The notes under the pieces were generated by a model that was given only the letters and a program-made list of their open reading frames with translations, ran no database searches and was not told where the DNA came from. The position numbers and the translations under genes are program-made. Of a DNA stretch of 64,000 nt, positions 10,001 to 18,748 are shown in pieces (the stretch's first letter is position 1; each line of letters opens with the position of its first letter). Origin of the DNA: DT-110 sp030148525 (lineage in GTDB: Bacteria > Bacteroidota > Bacteroidia > Chitinophagales > Saprospiraceae); contig OZ245751.1 of the NCBI GenBank assembly GCA_965227445.1, positions 5,456,001-5,520,000 of the forward strand, read 5' to 3'.

Positions 10001-13000
10001 GCACAACCATTGCGGGATACCGTCAGTACGTACACTCCGTCGTTCAGCGTTGTTGCCGGATCAATAGCCAGCGGATATTGACTCGTCGAAGTAAAGCCAT
10101 TTGGTCCCGTCCATTCGTACGTAATGCCGGGGCCCGTCACCGGTGTTCCCAGCATGATAGCTTCGCCAGCACAGATCGAGATATTCCGGGTATCGGGAAT
10201 CGCGGTCGGAATTGAATTGATGGTGAATGTTCGGGAAGCAGAGGGCGGTGAGGCGCAGCCATCGGCTTCCACTTCCACGTAGAAGGTACGCTGCCCCGCA
10301 CTGTGAGGTGCTTGTAAGGTAAGGGTTGGGATTTGCGTTTCCGCAAAAAGCGTTCCGTTGGGGGCCGTCCCCGTAAACCAGCGATATACAACTTCACCGG
10401 TCTCCGGTTGTACGGAGGACTCCAGTACAATATTTTCGTCTACACAATAGTGTTGCTCCGCCACCAGATTGGGCGTAAGCGGCAAATCCTCGATAGCTAC
10501 TTCTACGGTGCCGGTGGCAGTACATCCCGTGATTCCCGTGACCTGCACCACGTAGGATCCGGCATTTGCCGGGCCGATATTCGGGATTACCGGATTCTCC
10601 AGGTTACTCGTGAAACCGTTGGGGCCCGTCCAGTTGTATTGATAAACCACGCCACCCTCAGCGGGAGGTGCATTGGCGACTAAATACAAGGTGTCGCTTC
10701 CGCAAAGGCCAGAGCTGGCCGTTGGCTGGGGCCGTAGATTCTCCACTCGCACAATAGTGGAACACCGGGCTGTATTTCCCGATCCATCTACTCCGGTCAG
10801 TACCACATCCTGAACGGTACCCGCCAAATCGCAGCTAAACGTAAAGGGCTCCAGAAATAAGGTATCCAGTGAGCAATTGTCAAAACTACCAGCATTAACG
10901 GCCTGCACACCTACCTCTTCATCGACTAGTCCGGATGGATTCACGAAAAGCGTGGTGGGTTGGCAGCGAACAGTCGGGCTTTCTTCGTCGCGAATGGTCA
11001 CCTGGTAGTTACAGGTATCCGCATTACCCGTCTGATCGCGAGCGATAAGGTGAACAGTGCTAATGCCAAGCTCAAAGGCAATAGTGGGTGGTATACCGTC
11101 GGCTCCGAAGCTGGCCGGATCGGTGGTCGTAGCTCCGGTAATGAAGTATTCGACCCGGGGGGCGTTACCCAGTGAATCCAGGGTGCAATTATCGGTAATG
11201 GAAACAGGATAGGTGAGCGGAAGCAGGGCCTGGCAAGTACCTGGGTCGAGGGCACCGCTTTCATCCGCCGGACAAGTAATGACCGGCGCCTCCTGGTCTT
11301 CGACCGTCACGTAGAAGGAGCAACTGTCTACATTGCCCGCGCAATCGATCAGGTATTGGGTAACCAGGGTGGCTCCCTGGGGAACACGGACCGCAACGGG
11401 ACCGATATTCGATACATTCACGCGCGGATTGTTCCCCACCTTGAACTGATAGCGTATCGGCGCGGTACACTCCTCGGTAAACAGGGGCTCAGGTAAAATA
11501 AACTGAGCATCGCACCGACCGGGATCGGTACTGATGATCGTATCGGGCAGGCAGTTTGAAATGACGGGCTTTTGGTCGTCAATCACCCGAAAACGGGCAA
11601 CACTGGTATCTCGCTGACCGCAATCATCCGAGACGATTACGTACACCGTCTGTTCGTAGATATAGTTATTGCCATCAAAACAGGTTTGAGCCGGAAAAAC
11701 AGCCGACTGCCCCGTGGCACTATCCAACACCTGATAGGTTAGTTCTTCGGGGGGCGTACAATTATCGGTGGCTTCGGCTCCGGTCCGGTCATCGAGCCAG
11801 TTGCTATAGGCCGACTGAGCATCCAGATCAGAAGTACACTCCAGAATGAGATCCTGAGCGGGCGTGTCGAATACCAGTCCGCCTTCATCCACCACTTCAA
11901 TGCGTTGGGTACTGGTGGCTGTGTTCCCACAATTATCACTCACAAACCAGGTCCGCTGTACTGTGTATATATTATCACAGGAATCCGACAGGATGAGATC
12001 TTCGAAACGGATATTGTCCGGCCCCAGAATATCGCAATTATCCGACACATTGGATGGACGTCCGGTGAAGAAAGGGTCGTCACCAAATGCGCAACTGATC
12101 ACAGTATCAGCCGGCTCGGAAAAGGTGGGCGGCGTATCGTCACGCACGACGATTCGCTGTATTTTTGTGCGGGTATTCCCGCAATTATCCATTACGGTCC
12201 AATTCCGTAGTATCGTGTAGCGGTTCGCACAGGTTGACTCTCCATTATTATTCACCTGATCGAAAAAGCCGATCTCGGGATCGCTGTCGCAAAGGTCCCG
12301 TGCCATAGGGGATCCCATAGTCATGGTATCGGTTGGAGAGTTACAATCCACCAAGGTATCAGCCGGGAAGTTGATAAAGGTCGGTGCTTCATCGTCTTCG
12401 ATCAGAATGACTTGCGTGAAATTCGACATTTGTCCGCACCGGTCGGTAGCGGTCCAGCGACGGATGATGCGTTGTTCCAGGGGGCAGTTACCTATATCCT
12501 GGACCGTTTCCTCAAAGGAGGTTTCATCCAGTCGGCAATCGGTGATGCTTACATTGCTTGCCGGTGGTACGGCTTCGAAACAGGTGAGTAGAATCGTATC
12601 GCCCAGGGGTGTATTAAACTCGGGGGGCTCATTATCGAAGGCGAGAAAGGAATAGCAATTATTGGATTTCGGATTCCCCATGTCATCAAAGATCCGAAAC
12701 TCGAGGGTAATGGTATCGCCACACGGACCATCGAACAGATATGAAGTTGGAGGTGTCGGCACAATTGAGACACTGTCGCCCATGGCTTCGGCCGGTGCCT
12801 GTATCTGCAGACGCAGGGTATTAATCCAACTGGAGTAGGCATTAGTCACGTCATCACAGGGAACTTTGGTGGTATCGCACTCCATCAGGGGCAGGTCGAG
12901 TTCCCACGCAGAGCCATCTTCCCCGACAGCAAAGGCGGGTGAAGAAAGGAAGGAACCAACGACAACAAGTACGCACCAAAGACGTACCAAACGTGTCAAC

Positions 13001-13011
13001 GCATGCATCAT
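7081..13011 (-). CDS. Giant HYR/Ig-like repeat adhesin with T9SS type B (gliding-motility-associated) C-terminal domain
   Basis: This 1976-residue secreted protein has a signal peptide (ends near SSPAFAVG). The first ~730 residues contain serial HYR-like modules with paired cysteines, 'WTATDRCGQMSNFTQ', 'DNCGNT' and 'DCAGNVDSCSF' motifs. The middle (about 730-1500) is a series of PKD/Ig-like repeats, each with a 'Y.W.GPNGF.S' core and 'SV...GC.S' ends. A cadherin-like 'NDSLIQDV' module and the type B sorting domain follow ('PSIITPNNDGVNDVFAIP', 'NQWGDEVYRS', 'APGTYFYILDFGDG'). It is predicted to be exported by the T9SS and displayed on the surface as an adhesin or gliding-type protein like SprB. 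It heads the operon with porP, the PD40-OmpA gene and the radical SAM gene. Functional binding specificity cannot be told from sequence. Confidence 0.93.
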   Translation of the reverse strand: MMHALTRLVRLWCVLVVVGSFLSSPAFAVGEDGSAWELDLPLMECDTTKVPCDDVTNAYSSWINTLRLQIQAPAEAMGDSVSIVPTPPTSYLFDGPCGDTITLEFRIFDDMGNPKSNNCYSFLAFDNEPPEFNTPLGDTILLTCFEAVPPASNVSITDCRLDETSFEETVQDIGNCPLEQRIIRRWTATDRCGQMSNFTQVILIEDDEAPTFINFPADTLVDCNSPTDTMTMGSPMARDLCDSDPEIGFFDQVNNNGESTCANRYTILRNWTVMDNCGNTRTKIQRIVVRDDTPPTFSEPADTVISCAFGDDPFFTGRPSNVSDNCDILGPDNIRFEDLILSDSCDNIYTVQRTWFVSDNCGNTATSTQRIEVVDEGGLVFDTPAQDLILECTSDLDAQSAYSNWLDDRTGAEATDNCTPPEELTYQVLDSATGQSAVFPAQTCFDGNNYIYEQTVYVIVSDDCGQRDTSVARFRVIDDQKPVISNCLPDTIISTDPGRCDAQFILPEPLFTEECTAPIRYQFKVGNNPRVNVSNIGPVAVRVPQGATLVTQYLIDCAGNVDSCSFYVTVEDQEAPVITCPADESGALDPGTCQALLPLTYPVSITDNCTLDSLGNAPRVEYFITGATTTDPASFGADGIPPTIAFELGISTVHLIARDQTGNADTCNYQVTIRDEESPTVRCQPTTLFVNPSGLVDEEVGVQAVNAGSFDNCSLDTLFLEPFTFSCDLAGTVQDVVLTGVDGSGNTARCSTIVRVENLRPQPTASSGLCGSDTLYLVANAPPAEGGVVYQYNWTGPNGFTSNLENPVIPNIGPANAGSYVVQVTGITGCTATGTVEVAIEDLPLTPNLVAEQHYCVDENIVLESSVQPETGEVVYRWFTGTAPNGTLFAETQIPTLTLQAPHSAGQRTFYVEVEADGCASPPSASRTFTINSIPTAIPDTRNISICAGEAIMLGTPVTGPGITYEWTGPNGFTSTSQYPLAIDPATTLNDGVYVLTVSRNGCASPPAYVNVDVLPRPGRPELSNNGPACAGEDIVLSTNADAEVYTWIAPDLREFSTTSDTFLIDNALASDGGSWRLYVTDFSCDSETSLPTSVQVSALPQPAAAAVPDVICEGSTMTLNASPDIPNATYRWTGPNNFVAVGKSVNIENMGPNKEGTYSLRITNQAGCSNTDDIAISVEESVRVIAASNNGPECLPGPTDILLTSTVFPEDDGTLNYRWTGPNGFVSTDATAIIPNATEEDNGNYQLQVVTQEGCRSNVVGTLVDVADPPAMPSVPAISTGTPEPLCEGNDITLVTTAYEGTNVVYSWRTSVDGIVQTETPSLTIPRAEMADGGMYSVFVTVDGCPSRESGQRRLVINDKPSATISSNSPVCEGLPIELRAVAPADSRYLWAGPDFSSSLANPVIAVADSASHAGVYSLVIEVNGCRSDSVKTQVEILDAPMRPDLEQAPDLCVDDPGAFLRLRLADTTETPGATYTWYGPNGAMGSGTQSTFGIRDFEPFPDGLNSFYVTATLNACTSEESNLIDVDLNKVPDIQAFAGQDFSACETDNILLRGETPDVGTGRWTLLGPDTASQVVITNPNRANSALNGLYGGTNYTFRWTLSNGACQNYSFDDVTIDVNVTETANAGDDIVACASRDITLSATPSISGNAFWSQTNVQELLGVSIINPTSTTPSITGMQPGNLYSFTWTVRSGCGDVTDEVLVLISDPNPFAGPDQIVCNDENFAQLMADEPTEGSRGRWYSPNPDIRFSSGESPTTTATRLSPGLNIFVWEMDDGICGVDSRDTVRVQYKRNPIARPDMAMIGFGEEIVLDVVDNDSLIQDVFLEIVGEPDHGTVEVLSDREIRYVPDVNYVGSDRFFYELCSQGCACSLAEVQLEIGGNAACEVPSIITPNNDGVNDVFAIPCLLNDTDYPNSQLFIINQWGDEVYRSGVPYTNDWQGQYNGEDLAPGTYFYILDFGDGSPRQNGFFMIQR

Positions 13012-13387
13012 ACACTCATTAATTTGTCGATAACGTTCGGTCAGGAAGCCTGACCCCGGCAGATGATCCAGAATAGGCTGTAACGCGTCCGGGCGGTTGG
13101 TTATGGCACGCTGCTTGGATGGGGGCGTACCCCCCGGTCAGGTAGATCATATAATCGGTTCATCAGGCCACTGCCCGAAACACTCTGTTTTATACGGGTT
13201 CGAACCGCGGAGAGCGACTCCGTCCGGGTCGTGTCAGTGGTCGGGACTGACTGCTATTCATTGCTCAGAAAGGAACGTTTTAGCAGCCATACGAGTCAGT
13301 ACGCAAATTAGGCAAATTATTGAAATCAATAGTTAACCTCAACCGCCAATTTCAGTAAAACAATTGGCTGTCAGGTTATTTACATAT
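13012..13387. other. Structured leader/promoter region upstream of the giant adhesin operon
   Basis: About 370 bases with no coding frame lie between the adhesin start and a small gene on the same strand. Short perfect hairpins are visible, GGTCAGG/CCTGACC near 13039-13055 and GGGGG/CCCCC near 13121-13134. The base composition is GC-rich in the transcribed half and AT-rich near 13290-13390, where a promoter would be expected. It is probably a long 5' untranslated leader; no known riboswitch class is recognised. Confidence 0.4.
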
Positions 13388-13579
13388 TTATTCTTCCTCA
13401 TCCCGTTTGGCGTGCTCCGGGTGATCTGCCAATTTCTTATCCTCCACATTCTCGTCGAGGAATCGATTGAGGTCCTCCACCTTTTTGCTGGAAATGATTT
13501 CTCCGAATTCGTTGATCCGAATCTCAAAACCATCTAAATCCTTATGGACCCCGGAATCTTTTCGCTTTTTCTTTGCCAT
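13388..13579 (-). CDS. Small conserved-type hypothetical protein
   Basis: This 63-residue highly charged protein begins MAKKKRKDSG and ends KRDEEE. It contains 'GFEIRINEFGEIISS' followed by 'LNRFLDENVEDKK'. It has no signal peptide, membrane segment or cysteine. The 'FEI.IN.FGEI' pattern is one I associate with short hypothetical proteins found across Bacteroidota, without known function. It lies between the adhesin leader and gltX, all on the minus strand, with about 105 bases to gltX. The start ATG at 13579 is the only reasonable one. Confidence 0.7.
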   Translation of the reverse strand: MAKKKRKDSGVHKDLDGFEIRINEFGEIISSKKVEDLNRFLDENVEDKKLADHPEHAKRDEEE

Positions 13580-13685
13580 GGCAATGGTATTTTTTCACAC
13601 AAATATCCATTATCCCCGCAGTACTAACTGCCTGGATGACCAATAAAGTATATTCACCCACCGGATTAGGATCAGAATGATACTT

Positions 13686-15221
13686 TTATTCCTGTGTTAG
13701 TTGATCGAAGCGTTGGTAAGATGCCTGCAGTCGACGATCGACTTCGGCACGGCCCAACAACGCCATGGTGGCAAAAATGTCGGGCCCTTTGGTAGTACCC
13801 GTGAGCCCTAACCGAAGAATCGGCAGGATATTGCCAAATTTGTACCCGTGATCATTGATGAATCCTTTGACGGTCGTCTGTAACGACTCCGTAGTAAAGG
13901 ATTCCGTATCTCTTAACAATTGGTGCAAATCATCAAAGGCAGTCCGGAATTCAGGTTTCCATTTTTTGCTTACCATTTTCTCATCTAACGACTGATAGTC
14001 TGTGAAAAAATAATGGCCTTGCTCCCAGAATTCCGGCAGCAAGTGGACCCGCTCCTTCATCAGGCCAATAAAAGTCAGGAGAAAGGCTTCATCAGGTTGG
14101 TGGCCGTGCGCTTCAATGATGGGTTTTACATGTGGCAGCAGGTCGCTGTCCAACATGCGGATCAGATACTGCTGATTAAACCAGCGTGCCTTGTCGTAAT
14201 CGAAACGCGCACCGGACTTGCCGATCTTTTCTACGGAAAAGGCGGTAATGAGTTCCTCTTTGTCGAAAATTTCCTGCTCGGTACCCGGATTCCACCCTAA
14301 AAAAGCCAGGAAATTATTGACAGCATCCGGCACAAACCCAAACTCCCGGAACCCTTTGAAGGTGTTTTCCGGGTTGGGCCCCTCCCAGGAAAGCGGGAAT
14401 ACCGGAATGCCCAGTTTCGCCCCGTCGCGCTTACTCAGTTTCCCTTTGCCCGTAGGCTTCATGATGAGGGGTAGGTGCGCAAAGGTCGGCATGGTGTCTT
14501 CCCACCCTAAAAAGCGATACAATAATACGTGGTGCGCAGTGCTCGGCAACCACTCCTCCCCCCGGATCACGTGGGTAATCTTCATGAGGTGGTCATCCAC
14601 AATATTCGCCAGGTGATAGGTCGGCATGCCATCGCTTTTCAGGATGACCTTATCGTCGAGTTCGTTGGTGTGGAATTGCACGCGCTCCCGTACCAGATCA
14701 TCGATGAGGATCAGTTCGTCGGGCGGAACGGCCAGGCGTACGGTGTAGTTATCGCCGCGGTCGAGGCGTTTTTGTACCTCCTCGTCCGATAGCGTGAGGC
14801 TGTTCACCAGTTGGTGACGAACTTTGGCGTCGTATTTAAAGGTATTTCCGTTGGCTTCGGCGGCAGCGCGTTTCTCGGCCAACTCGTCGGCCGTGTCGAA
14901 AGCGTAATAGGCATGTCCGCTTTCGATCAGTTGCTGGGCATATTTGCCGTACAGGTCCTTGCGCTCCGATTGGCGATAGGGTCCGTAGTCGCCGCCGATG
15001 CCAGGCCCTTCATCCGGTTGGAGACCACACCATTCCAGTGCTTCCAGGATATAATCCTCAGCACCAGGGACATAGCGCGCCTGATCAGTATCTTCGATGC
15101 GCAGCACAAAAGTACCCTTTTGCTGGCGAGCCAATAAAAAGTTGTACAGGGCAGTGCGAATACCACCGATGTGCAAAGCACCGGTGGGGCTGGGAGCAAA
15201 ACGCAAGCGTATGGAATCCAT
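13686..15221 (-). CDS. gltX: Glutamate--tRNA ligase
   Basis: This 511-residue class I aminoacyl-tRNA synthetase charges tRNA-Glu with glutamate in the cytoplasm. The HIGH signature appears as 'PSPTGALHIGGIRTALYNF' at residues 9-27. The KMSKS-type loop is 'GKLSKRDGAKLG' near residue 255. The central 'DGMPTYHLANIVDDHLM' and 'RGEEWLPSTAHHVLLY' blocks are typical of bacterial GluRS. Length and architecture are normal, with the C-terminal anticodon-binding region intact. It is transcribed away from the polysaccharide deacetylase gene across a 390-base spacer. Confidence 0.97.
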   Translation of the reverse strand: MDSIRLRFAPSPTGALHIGGIRTALYNFLLARQQKGTFVLRIEDTDQARYVPGAEDYILEALEWCGLQPDEGPGIGGDYGPYRQSERKDLYGKYAQQLIESGHAYYAFDTADELAEKRAAAEANGNTFKYDAKVRHQLVNSLTLSDEEVQKRLDRGDNYTVRLAVPPDELILIDDLVRERVQFHTNELDDKVILKSDGMPTYHLANIVDDHLMKITHVIRGEEWLPSTAHHVLLYRFLGWEDTMPTFAHLPLIMKPTGKGKLSKRDGAKLGIPVFPLSWEGPNPENTFKGFREFGFVPDAVNNFLAFLGWNPGTEQEIFDKEELITAFSVEKIGKSGARFDYDKARWFNQQYLIRMLDSDLLPHVKPIIEAHGHQPDEAFLLTFIGLMKERVHLLPEFWEQGHYFFTDYQSLDEKMVSKKWKPEFRTAFDDLHQLLRDTESFTTESLQTTVKGFINDHGYKFGNILPILRLGLTGTTKGPDIFATMALLGRAEVDRRLQASYQRFDQLTQE

Positions 15222-15614
15222 AGAATTAACGTGGTTTTTTTGGTCGATGATTGCCTAAAAAACAGGGGGCATCGTGGTCACCGTTCCTTTTTTATAAAAA
15301 AAGTTGTAAAAAACAGGAAAAAACGGGAACAAATGGCAGCAAAATCTACGTTTAAAACGTTCTAAATGAAACGACAGGAGACGATCTACCCATCGATTTA
15401 ACATCCGCGTTCCCGACTACATCTAAGTGTACCCATCCCTTCGTTCTACACAGCGTACCAGCAACAGGCGTCTGATATCGGATTTGCCCGTTTTTTGGCG
15501 GAAGCCAAAAGTACGAATGCCCCCAATCTATAACAATATTACGGTGGACAAATGTGTTTCCATCTGTAAATCATAATATCCAAGGTAATCCCTGAACATT
15601 AATCCAAAAGACCT
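15222..15614. other. Divergent intergenic region between gltX and the deacetylase gene
   Basis: This 393-base AT-rich spacer contains several runs of T and A, and GGCGGAAGCC near 15496, a variant of the recurring GGCGAAAGCC motif. It must hold promoters for both flanking genes. I recognise no RNA gene, operator or coding frame in it. Confidence 0.5.
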
Positions 15615-16268
15615 ATGTATTTAGTTAAAACTCCCCAATTTATCCAGAACCTCTTCCCGAACTTCACCTGGCGTATACCTACCCAGGACAAAGAGTTGTT
15701 TCTGACATTTGATGACGGTCCCATTCCCGAGGTTACGCCCTGGGTACTGGACCAACTACGTGCCTTCCAGGCCAAGGCCACGTTCTTCTGTGTGGGTGAT
15801 AATATCCGTAAGCACCAGGAGGTTTTCCAGCAAGTGAAAGCGGAAGGCCACTCGGTAGGCAACCATACCTACAACCACCTCAATGGTTGGGCCAGCGATA
15901 ATATTCCCTACTTCCACAACGTACGGCACGCTGCTAACCTGACCGATTCGGACTTGTTCCGCCCTCCCTACGGACGACTCAAGCCCAAGCAGGCTCAGTT
16001 CCTGCAACGCCATTACCGAATCGTGATGTGGGATGTACTAAGCGGTGATTTCGATCCGAACATCAGCGATGAACAATGCCTGAACAATGTATTGAATAAT
16101 GCCAGTGATGGCTCCATCATCGTTTTCCACGACAGCCTGAAGGCAAAAGATAAACTGGAATACGTACTGCCCCGCGTACTGAAACACTTCAGCGAAAAGG
16201 GCTATACTTTCCAGTCACTACGGGAGCACTCACTCGCAATACAGGGTACCAACCTGAGGACTGCTTAG
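15615..16268 (+). CDS. Polysaccharide deacetylase (NodB-homology, CE4 family)
   Basis: This 217-residue protein carries all five CE4 motifs: 'TFDDGPIP' (residues ~34-41), 'GHSVGNHTYNH' (~79-89), 'FRPPYGR', 'WDVLSGDFDP' and the C-terminal 'IIVFHDS'. These provide the catalytic Asp, the metal-binding Asp-His-His triad and the catalytic His. The family removes N- or O-acetyl groups from peptidoglycan or polysaccharides. No signal peptide is visible, as in many short Bacteroidota homologs. The gene stands alone on the plus strand and ends at a shared bidirectional terminator facing nadA. Confidence 0.93.
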   Translation: MYLVKTPQFIQNLFPNFTWRIPTQDKELFLTFDDGPIPEVTPWVLDQLRAFQAKATFFCVGDNIRKHQEVFQQVKAEGHSVGNHTYNHLNGWASDNIPYFHNVRHAANLTDSDLFRPPYGRLKPKQAQFLQRHYRIVMWDVLSGDFDPNISDEQCLNNVLNNASDGSIIVFHDSLKAKDKLEYVLPRVLKHFSEKGYTFQSLREHSLAIQGTNLRTA

Positions 16269-16297
16269 AAGAACTTTGCAATATTAGACCAAATAAA

Positions 16298-16328
16298 AAG
16301 GGCTATCCGACTCGTGCGGATGGCCCTT
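16298..16328. terminator. Bidirectional intrinsic terminator
   Basis: A perfect 12-bp stem (AAGGGCTATCCG / CGGATGGCCCTT, one wobble-like position aside) with a 7-base loop is flanked by A-rich sequence on the left and CTTTTTTC on the right. It sits between the convergent deacetylase and nadA genes and can serve both. Confidence 0.85.
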
Positions 16329-16353
16329 CTTTTTTCAGTTCCCGGTCCGTCTT

Positions 16354-17367
16354 CTACAATCCGGCCCTGGCCGATACCTCGAGCATCCGGTCAATGCAGG
16401 CGCGACCCTCGTCGATCACCCACTGGTCGAGATGGATTTCGGGCTGCTCGTGCTTCATGCACAGGTATAGTTTTTCCAGCGTATTCCGGCGCATGTGCGG
16501 ACATTCATTGCAGGCGCAGGTATTATCCGGTGGCGCAGGAATAAAGGTCTTGTGGGGTGATGCCTTCTGCATCTGGTGAATGATGCCCGATTCGGTAGCC
16601 ACCACGAATTCGGTGGCCTCGTCGTCGCGGGTAAAATTCAGGAGGCCCGTGGTAGACGCGATATGATCCGCCTTTTCCAGGATGTGGGCTTCGCATTCCG
16701 GGTGCGCAATAAATTTGGCACTGGGGTGGCGCTGCAACAGCTTAGTGATCTTCTCATCTGAAAAGATCTCGTGCACCATACAGGATCCGTTCCAGATAAC
16801 CATCTCGCGACCCGTTTTGCGCTGCAGATAAGCCCCCAGGTTTTTATCGGGTGCGAAAATTATCGGCTGGTCTTCGGGAATACTGTCGATAATGTGCACC
16901 GCATTGGTCGAGGTACAACAGACATCGGTCATCGTTTTTAGCTCGGCCGTACAGTTGATATAACTAACCACAACGTGATCGGGGTACTTCTCCTTGAATT
17001 TACGGAAAAGTGGAGCCGGCGCCGAGTCGGCCAGCGAGCAGCCTGCCTTGAGATCAGGCAGCAAGACCTTCTTTTGCGGATTCAGCATTTTAGCTGTTTC
17101 CGCCATGAAATGCACCCCCGCAAATACGATAATATCCGCATTGGTGGATTCAGCTTTTTGCGAAAGCCCCAGGCTGTCACCGATGTAGTCGGCAATATCC
17201 TGAATGTCCGGTTCCTGGTAATAGTGCGCCAGAATGATGGCATTCTTCTCGCGTTTCAGCTTTTTGATCTCCTCGAAGAGGTCGAGGGTAGGATCGACAT
17301 CCAGATCCAGGAATCCCTTCCGATCCAGACTTTTTTGGGCAACTGCCAAGGTATCCATGAGGTCCAT
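16354..17367 (-). CDS. nadA: Quinolinate synthase A
   Basis: This 337-residue enzyme condenses iminoaspartate with dihydroxyacetone phosphate to quinolinate in de novo NAD synthesis. Family blocks include 'AHYYQEPDIQDIADYIGDSL', 'VHFMAETAKMLNP', 'DLKAGCSLAD', 'VSYINCTAELK', 'WNGSCMVHE' and 'AHPECEAH'. The C-terminal 'NTCACNECPHMRRN' contributes cluster-binding cysteine. No nadB or nadC is adjacent. The start at ATG 17367 gives the normal family length. Confidence 0.96.
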   Translation of the reverse strand: MDLMDTLAVAQKSLDRKGFLDLDVDPTLDLFEEIKKLKREKNAIILAHYYQEPDIQDIADYIGDSLGLSQKAESTNADIIVFAGVHFMAETAKMLNPQKKVLLPDLKAGCSLADSAPAPLFRKFKEKYPDHVVVSYINCTAELKTMTDVCCTSTNAVHIIDSIPEDQPIIFAPDKNLGAYLQRKTGREMVIWNGSCMVHEIFSDEKITKLLQRHPSAKFIAHPECEAHILEKADHIASTTGLLNFTRDDEATEFVVATESGIIHQMQKASPHKTFIPAPPDNTCACNECPHMRRNTLEKLYLCMKHEQPEIHLDQWVIDEGRACIDRMLEVSARAGL

Positions 17368-17455
17368 TTTTTAGTTCCAAAGTAGCGGTATATCCATCCG
17401 CTATGCCTTTCGGCAAAATCATCATACTCAAAAACAGAAATTCGAAAGAATTAGT

Positions 17456-17484
17456 TCACTTAGTTTTAAAATCAAACTAAGTGA
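17456..17484 (-). terminator. Hairpin downstream of the methyltransferase gene
   Basis: A perfect 11-bp inverted repeat (TCACTTAGTTT / AAACTAAGTGA) with a 7-base loop lies directly beyond the stop of the minus-strand gene at 17491. The T-tract after it on the minus strand is weak, so termination efficiency is uncertain. Confidence 0.5.
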
Positions 17485-17490
17485 GCATTC

Positions 17491-18207
17491 TTATTTTTTT
17501 GCCTGCAGGCAAAAGATAGCCGGCCGCTTGTGCAGGTCGGGTAGTGGTTCCTGATTCCAATCGTAAATACTAGACGAACGGATCCATTCGGTAGGGTTGG
17601 TAAGGTCGACCCCCGCACAAAACCGGGTGCGGGCATCCAGGGTTTTCAGAGCCGTTTCCAACACCTGCTGGTTGCGGTAGGGTGTCTCAATAAAGATCTG
17701 GGTCTGCTGGTGGCGGCGCGATTCCTGTTCCAGTTGTCGAAGCTCTTTGGCCAGTTCGTTGCGCTTGGGCGACAGATATCCGTGAAAACAAAACCGCTGA
17801 CCATTCATTCCCGAAGCCATCAGTACCAGCAGAATGGACGAAGGCCCTACCAGTGGCACCACTTCGATGCCCTTTCGGTGGGCCAACTCAACGATAGCCG
17901 CTCCGGGATCGGCGACACCCGGACAACCCGCCTCCGACAGTAGCCCTACGTCTTTACCAGCATCCGCATCATCCAGGAAGGTATTGCGCTGGGCCGGGGT
18001 GGTGCGCTTATTGAGCTCGTAAAAAGTGAGGGCAGCAAATGGCTTTACCGGATCGGTGCGTTTGATAAAATGACGGGCTGTTTTTGCCCGCTCGGCGATG
18101 AATATATCCAATTGGTGTAACCGCTCAATGACGTAAGTCGGGATGGTATGCACCGATTCATCACCCAAGGGGGCCGGCAGTAGGTAGAGTTTTCCTTTTT
18201 TTATCAT
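17491..18207 (-). CDS. Tetrapyrrole-methylase-fold SAM methyltransferase (RsmI-like paralog)
   Basis: This 238-residue protein of the TP-methylase family starts 'MIKKGKLYLLPAPLGDE'. It has the family landmarks 'IAERAKTARHFIK', 'DVGLLSEAGCPGVADPGA' and 'VVPLVGPSSILLVLMASG', then 'IETPYRNQQVLE'. RsmI methylates the 2'-O of C1402 in 16S rRNA, and Bacteroidota commonly carry this shorter, more divergent relative next to or apart from true rsmI. I therefore call it RsmI-like and do not assign the symbol. It is a single gene with a hairpin after its stop. Confidence 0.85.
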   Translation of the reverse strand: MIKKGKLYLLPAPLGDESVHTIPTYVIERLHQLDIFIAERAKTARHFIKRTDPVKPFAALTFYELNKRTTPAQRNTFLDDADAGKDVGLLSEAGCPGVADPGAAIVELAHRKGIEVVPLVGPSSILLVLMASGMNGQRFCFHGYLSPKRNELAKELRQLEQESRRHQQTQIFIETPYRNQQVLETALKTLDARTRFCAGVDLTNPTEWIRSSSIYDWNQEPLPDLHKRPAIFCLQAKK

Positions 18208-18748
18208 AACCTGATCGGGATTCCGTGTATCTGCGTTAAAGGTATGTTCTCAATTACCAAAAAATCAACAAACCATGAACCTTGGCCCCTTGAACCATGG
18301 TCCATTCTAATCCGTTATCACCTCCGTCGAGAACGCTAGCCTTTCCGGGGTAATTACCTACGCAGATGATTTATCCACATTTTAGTAAAAAGCTGTGGAA
18401 ATTAACCTACATAAAAGAAACGGGCTTCCGATCAGGAATACCTATCTTTCTTTTAGAGACGTAAGAAAATGGTTTTCACTAAATGAAGGTTTTCTAAAAA
18501 TGACCTATTTTTGGAGGCTTTTTACCCGTGACCAGTCTTACATTAACGGGAGGTTGGACACAAACTATTTCTTAAAGAAGAGGATACCTAAGGCCCAACC
18601 TCCCGGTACAGGGTAGTTGGTATAGTGTATAGAGATTTGAGCAAGTCCTACTACCTAATACTCACTACCAAATACAACGGGAAGTGGTGACACTCCGCTC
18701 TTCATCAAGCGATTAGACCCCAACCTCACATTACATTAATCGAGCTGC
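18208..18748. other. Intergenic region with a long-range inverted repeat
   Basis: These 541 bases have no convincing gene. A 73-codon GTG-start frame (18395-18616) has no recognisable family and is rejected. A 10-bp perfect inverted repeat, GGGAGGTTGG at 18548-18557 and CCAACCTCCC at 18595-18604, encloses 37 bases. It could close an RNA hairpin upstream of scpA or mark a small transcript, but no known RNA family is recognised. Confidence 0.4.

Noticed and set aside
13190..13216. GGTTCGAA-type sequence resembling a tRNA T-loop
   Set aside because: The flanking bases do not form the 5-bp T-stem on either strand, and no anticodon or acceptor stem is present.
18395..18616. 73-codon GTG-start frame upstream of scpA
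   Set aside because: No family resemblance, an internal inverted repeat, unusual composition and no partner; it is more likely chance.
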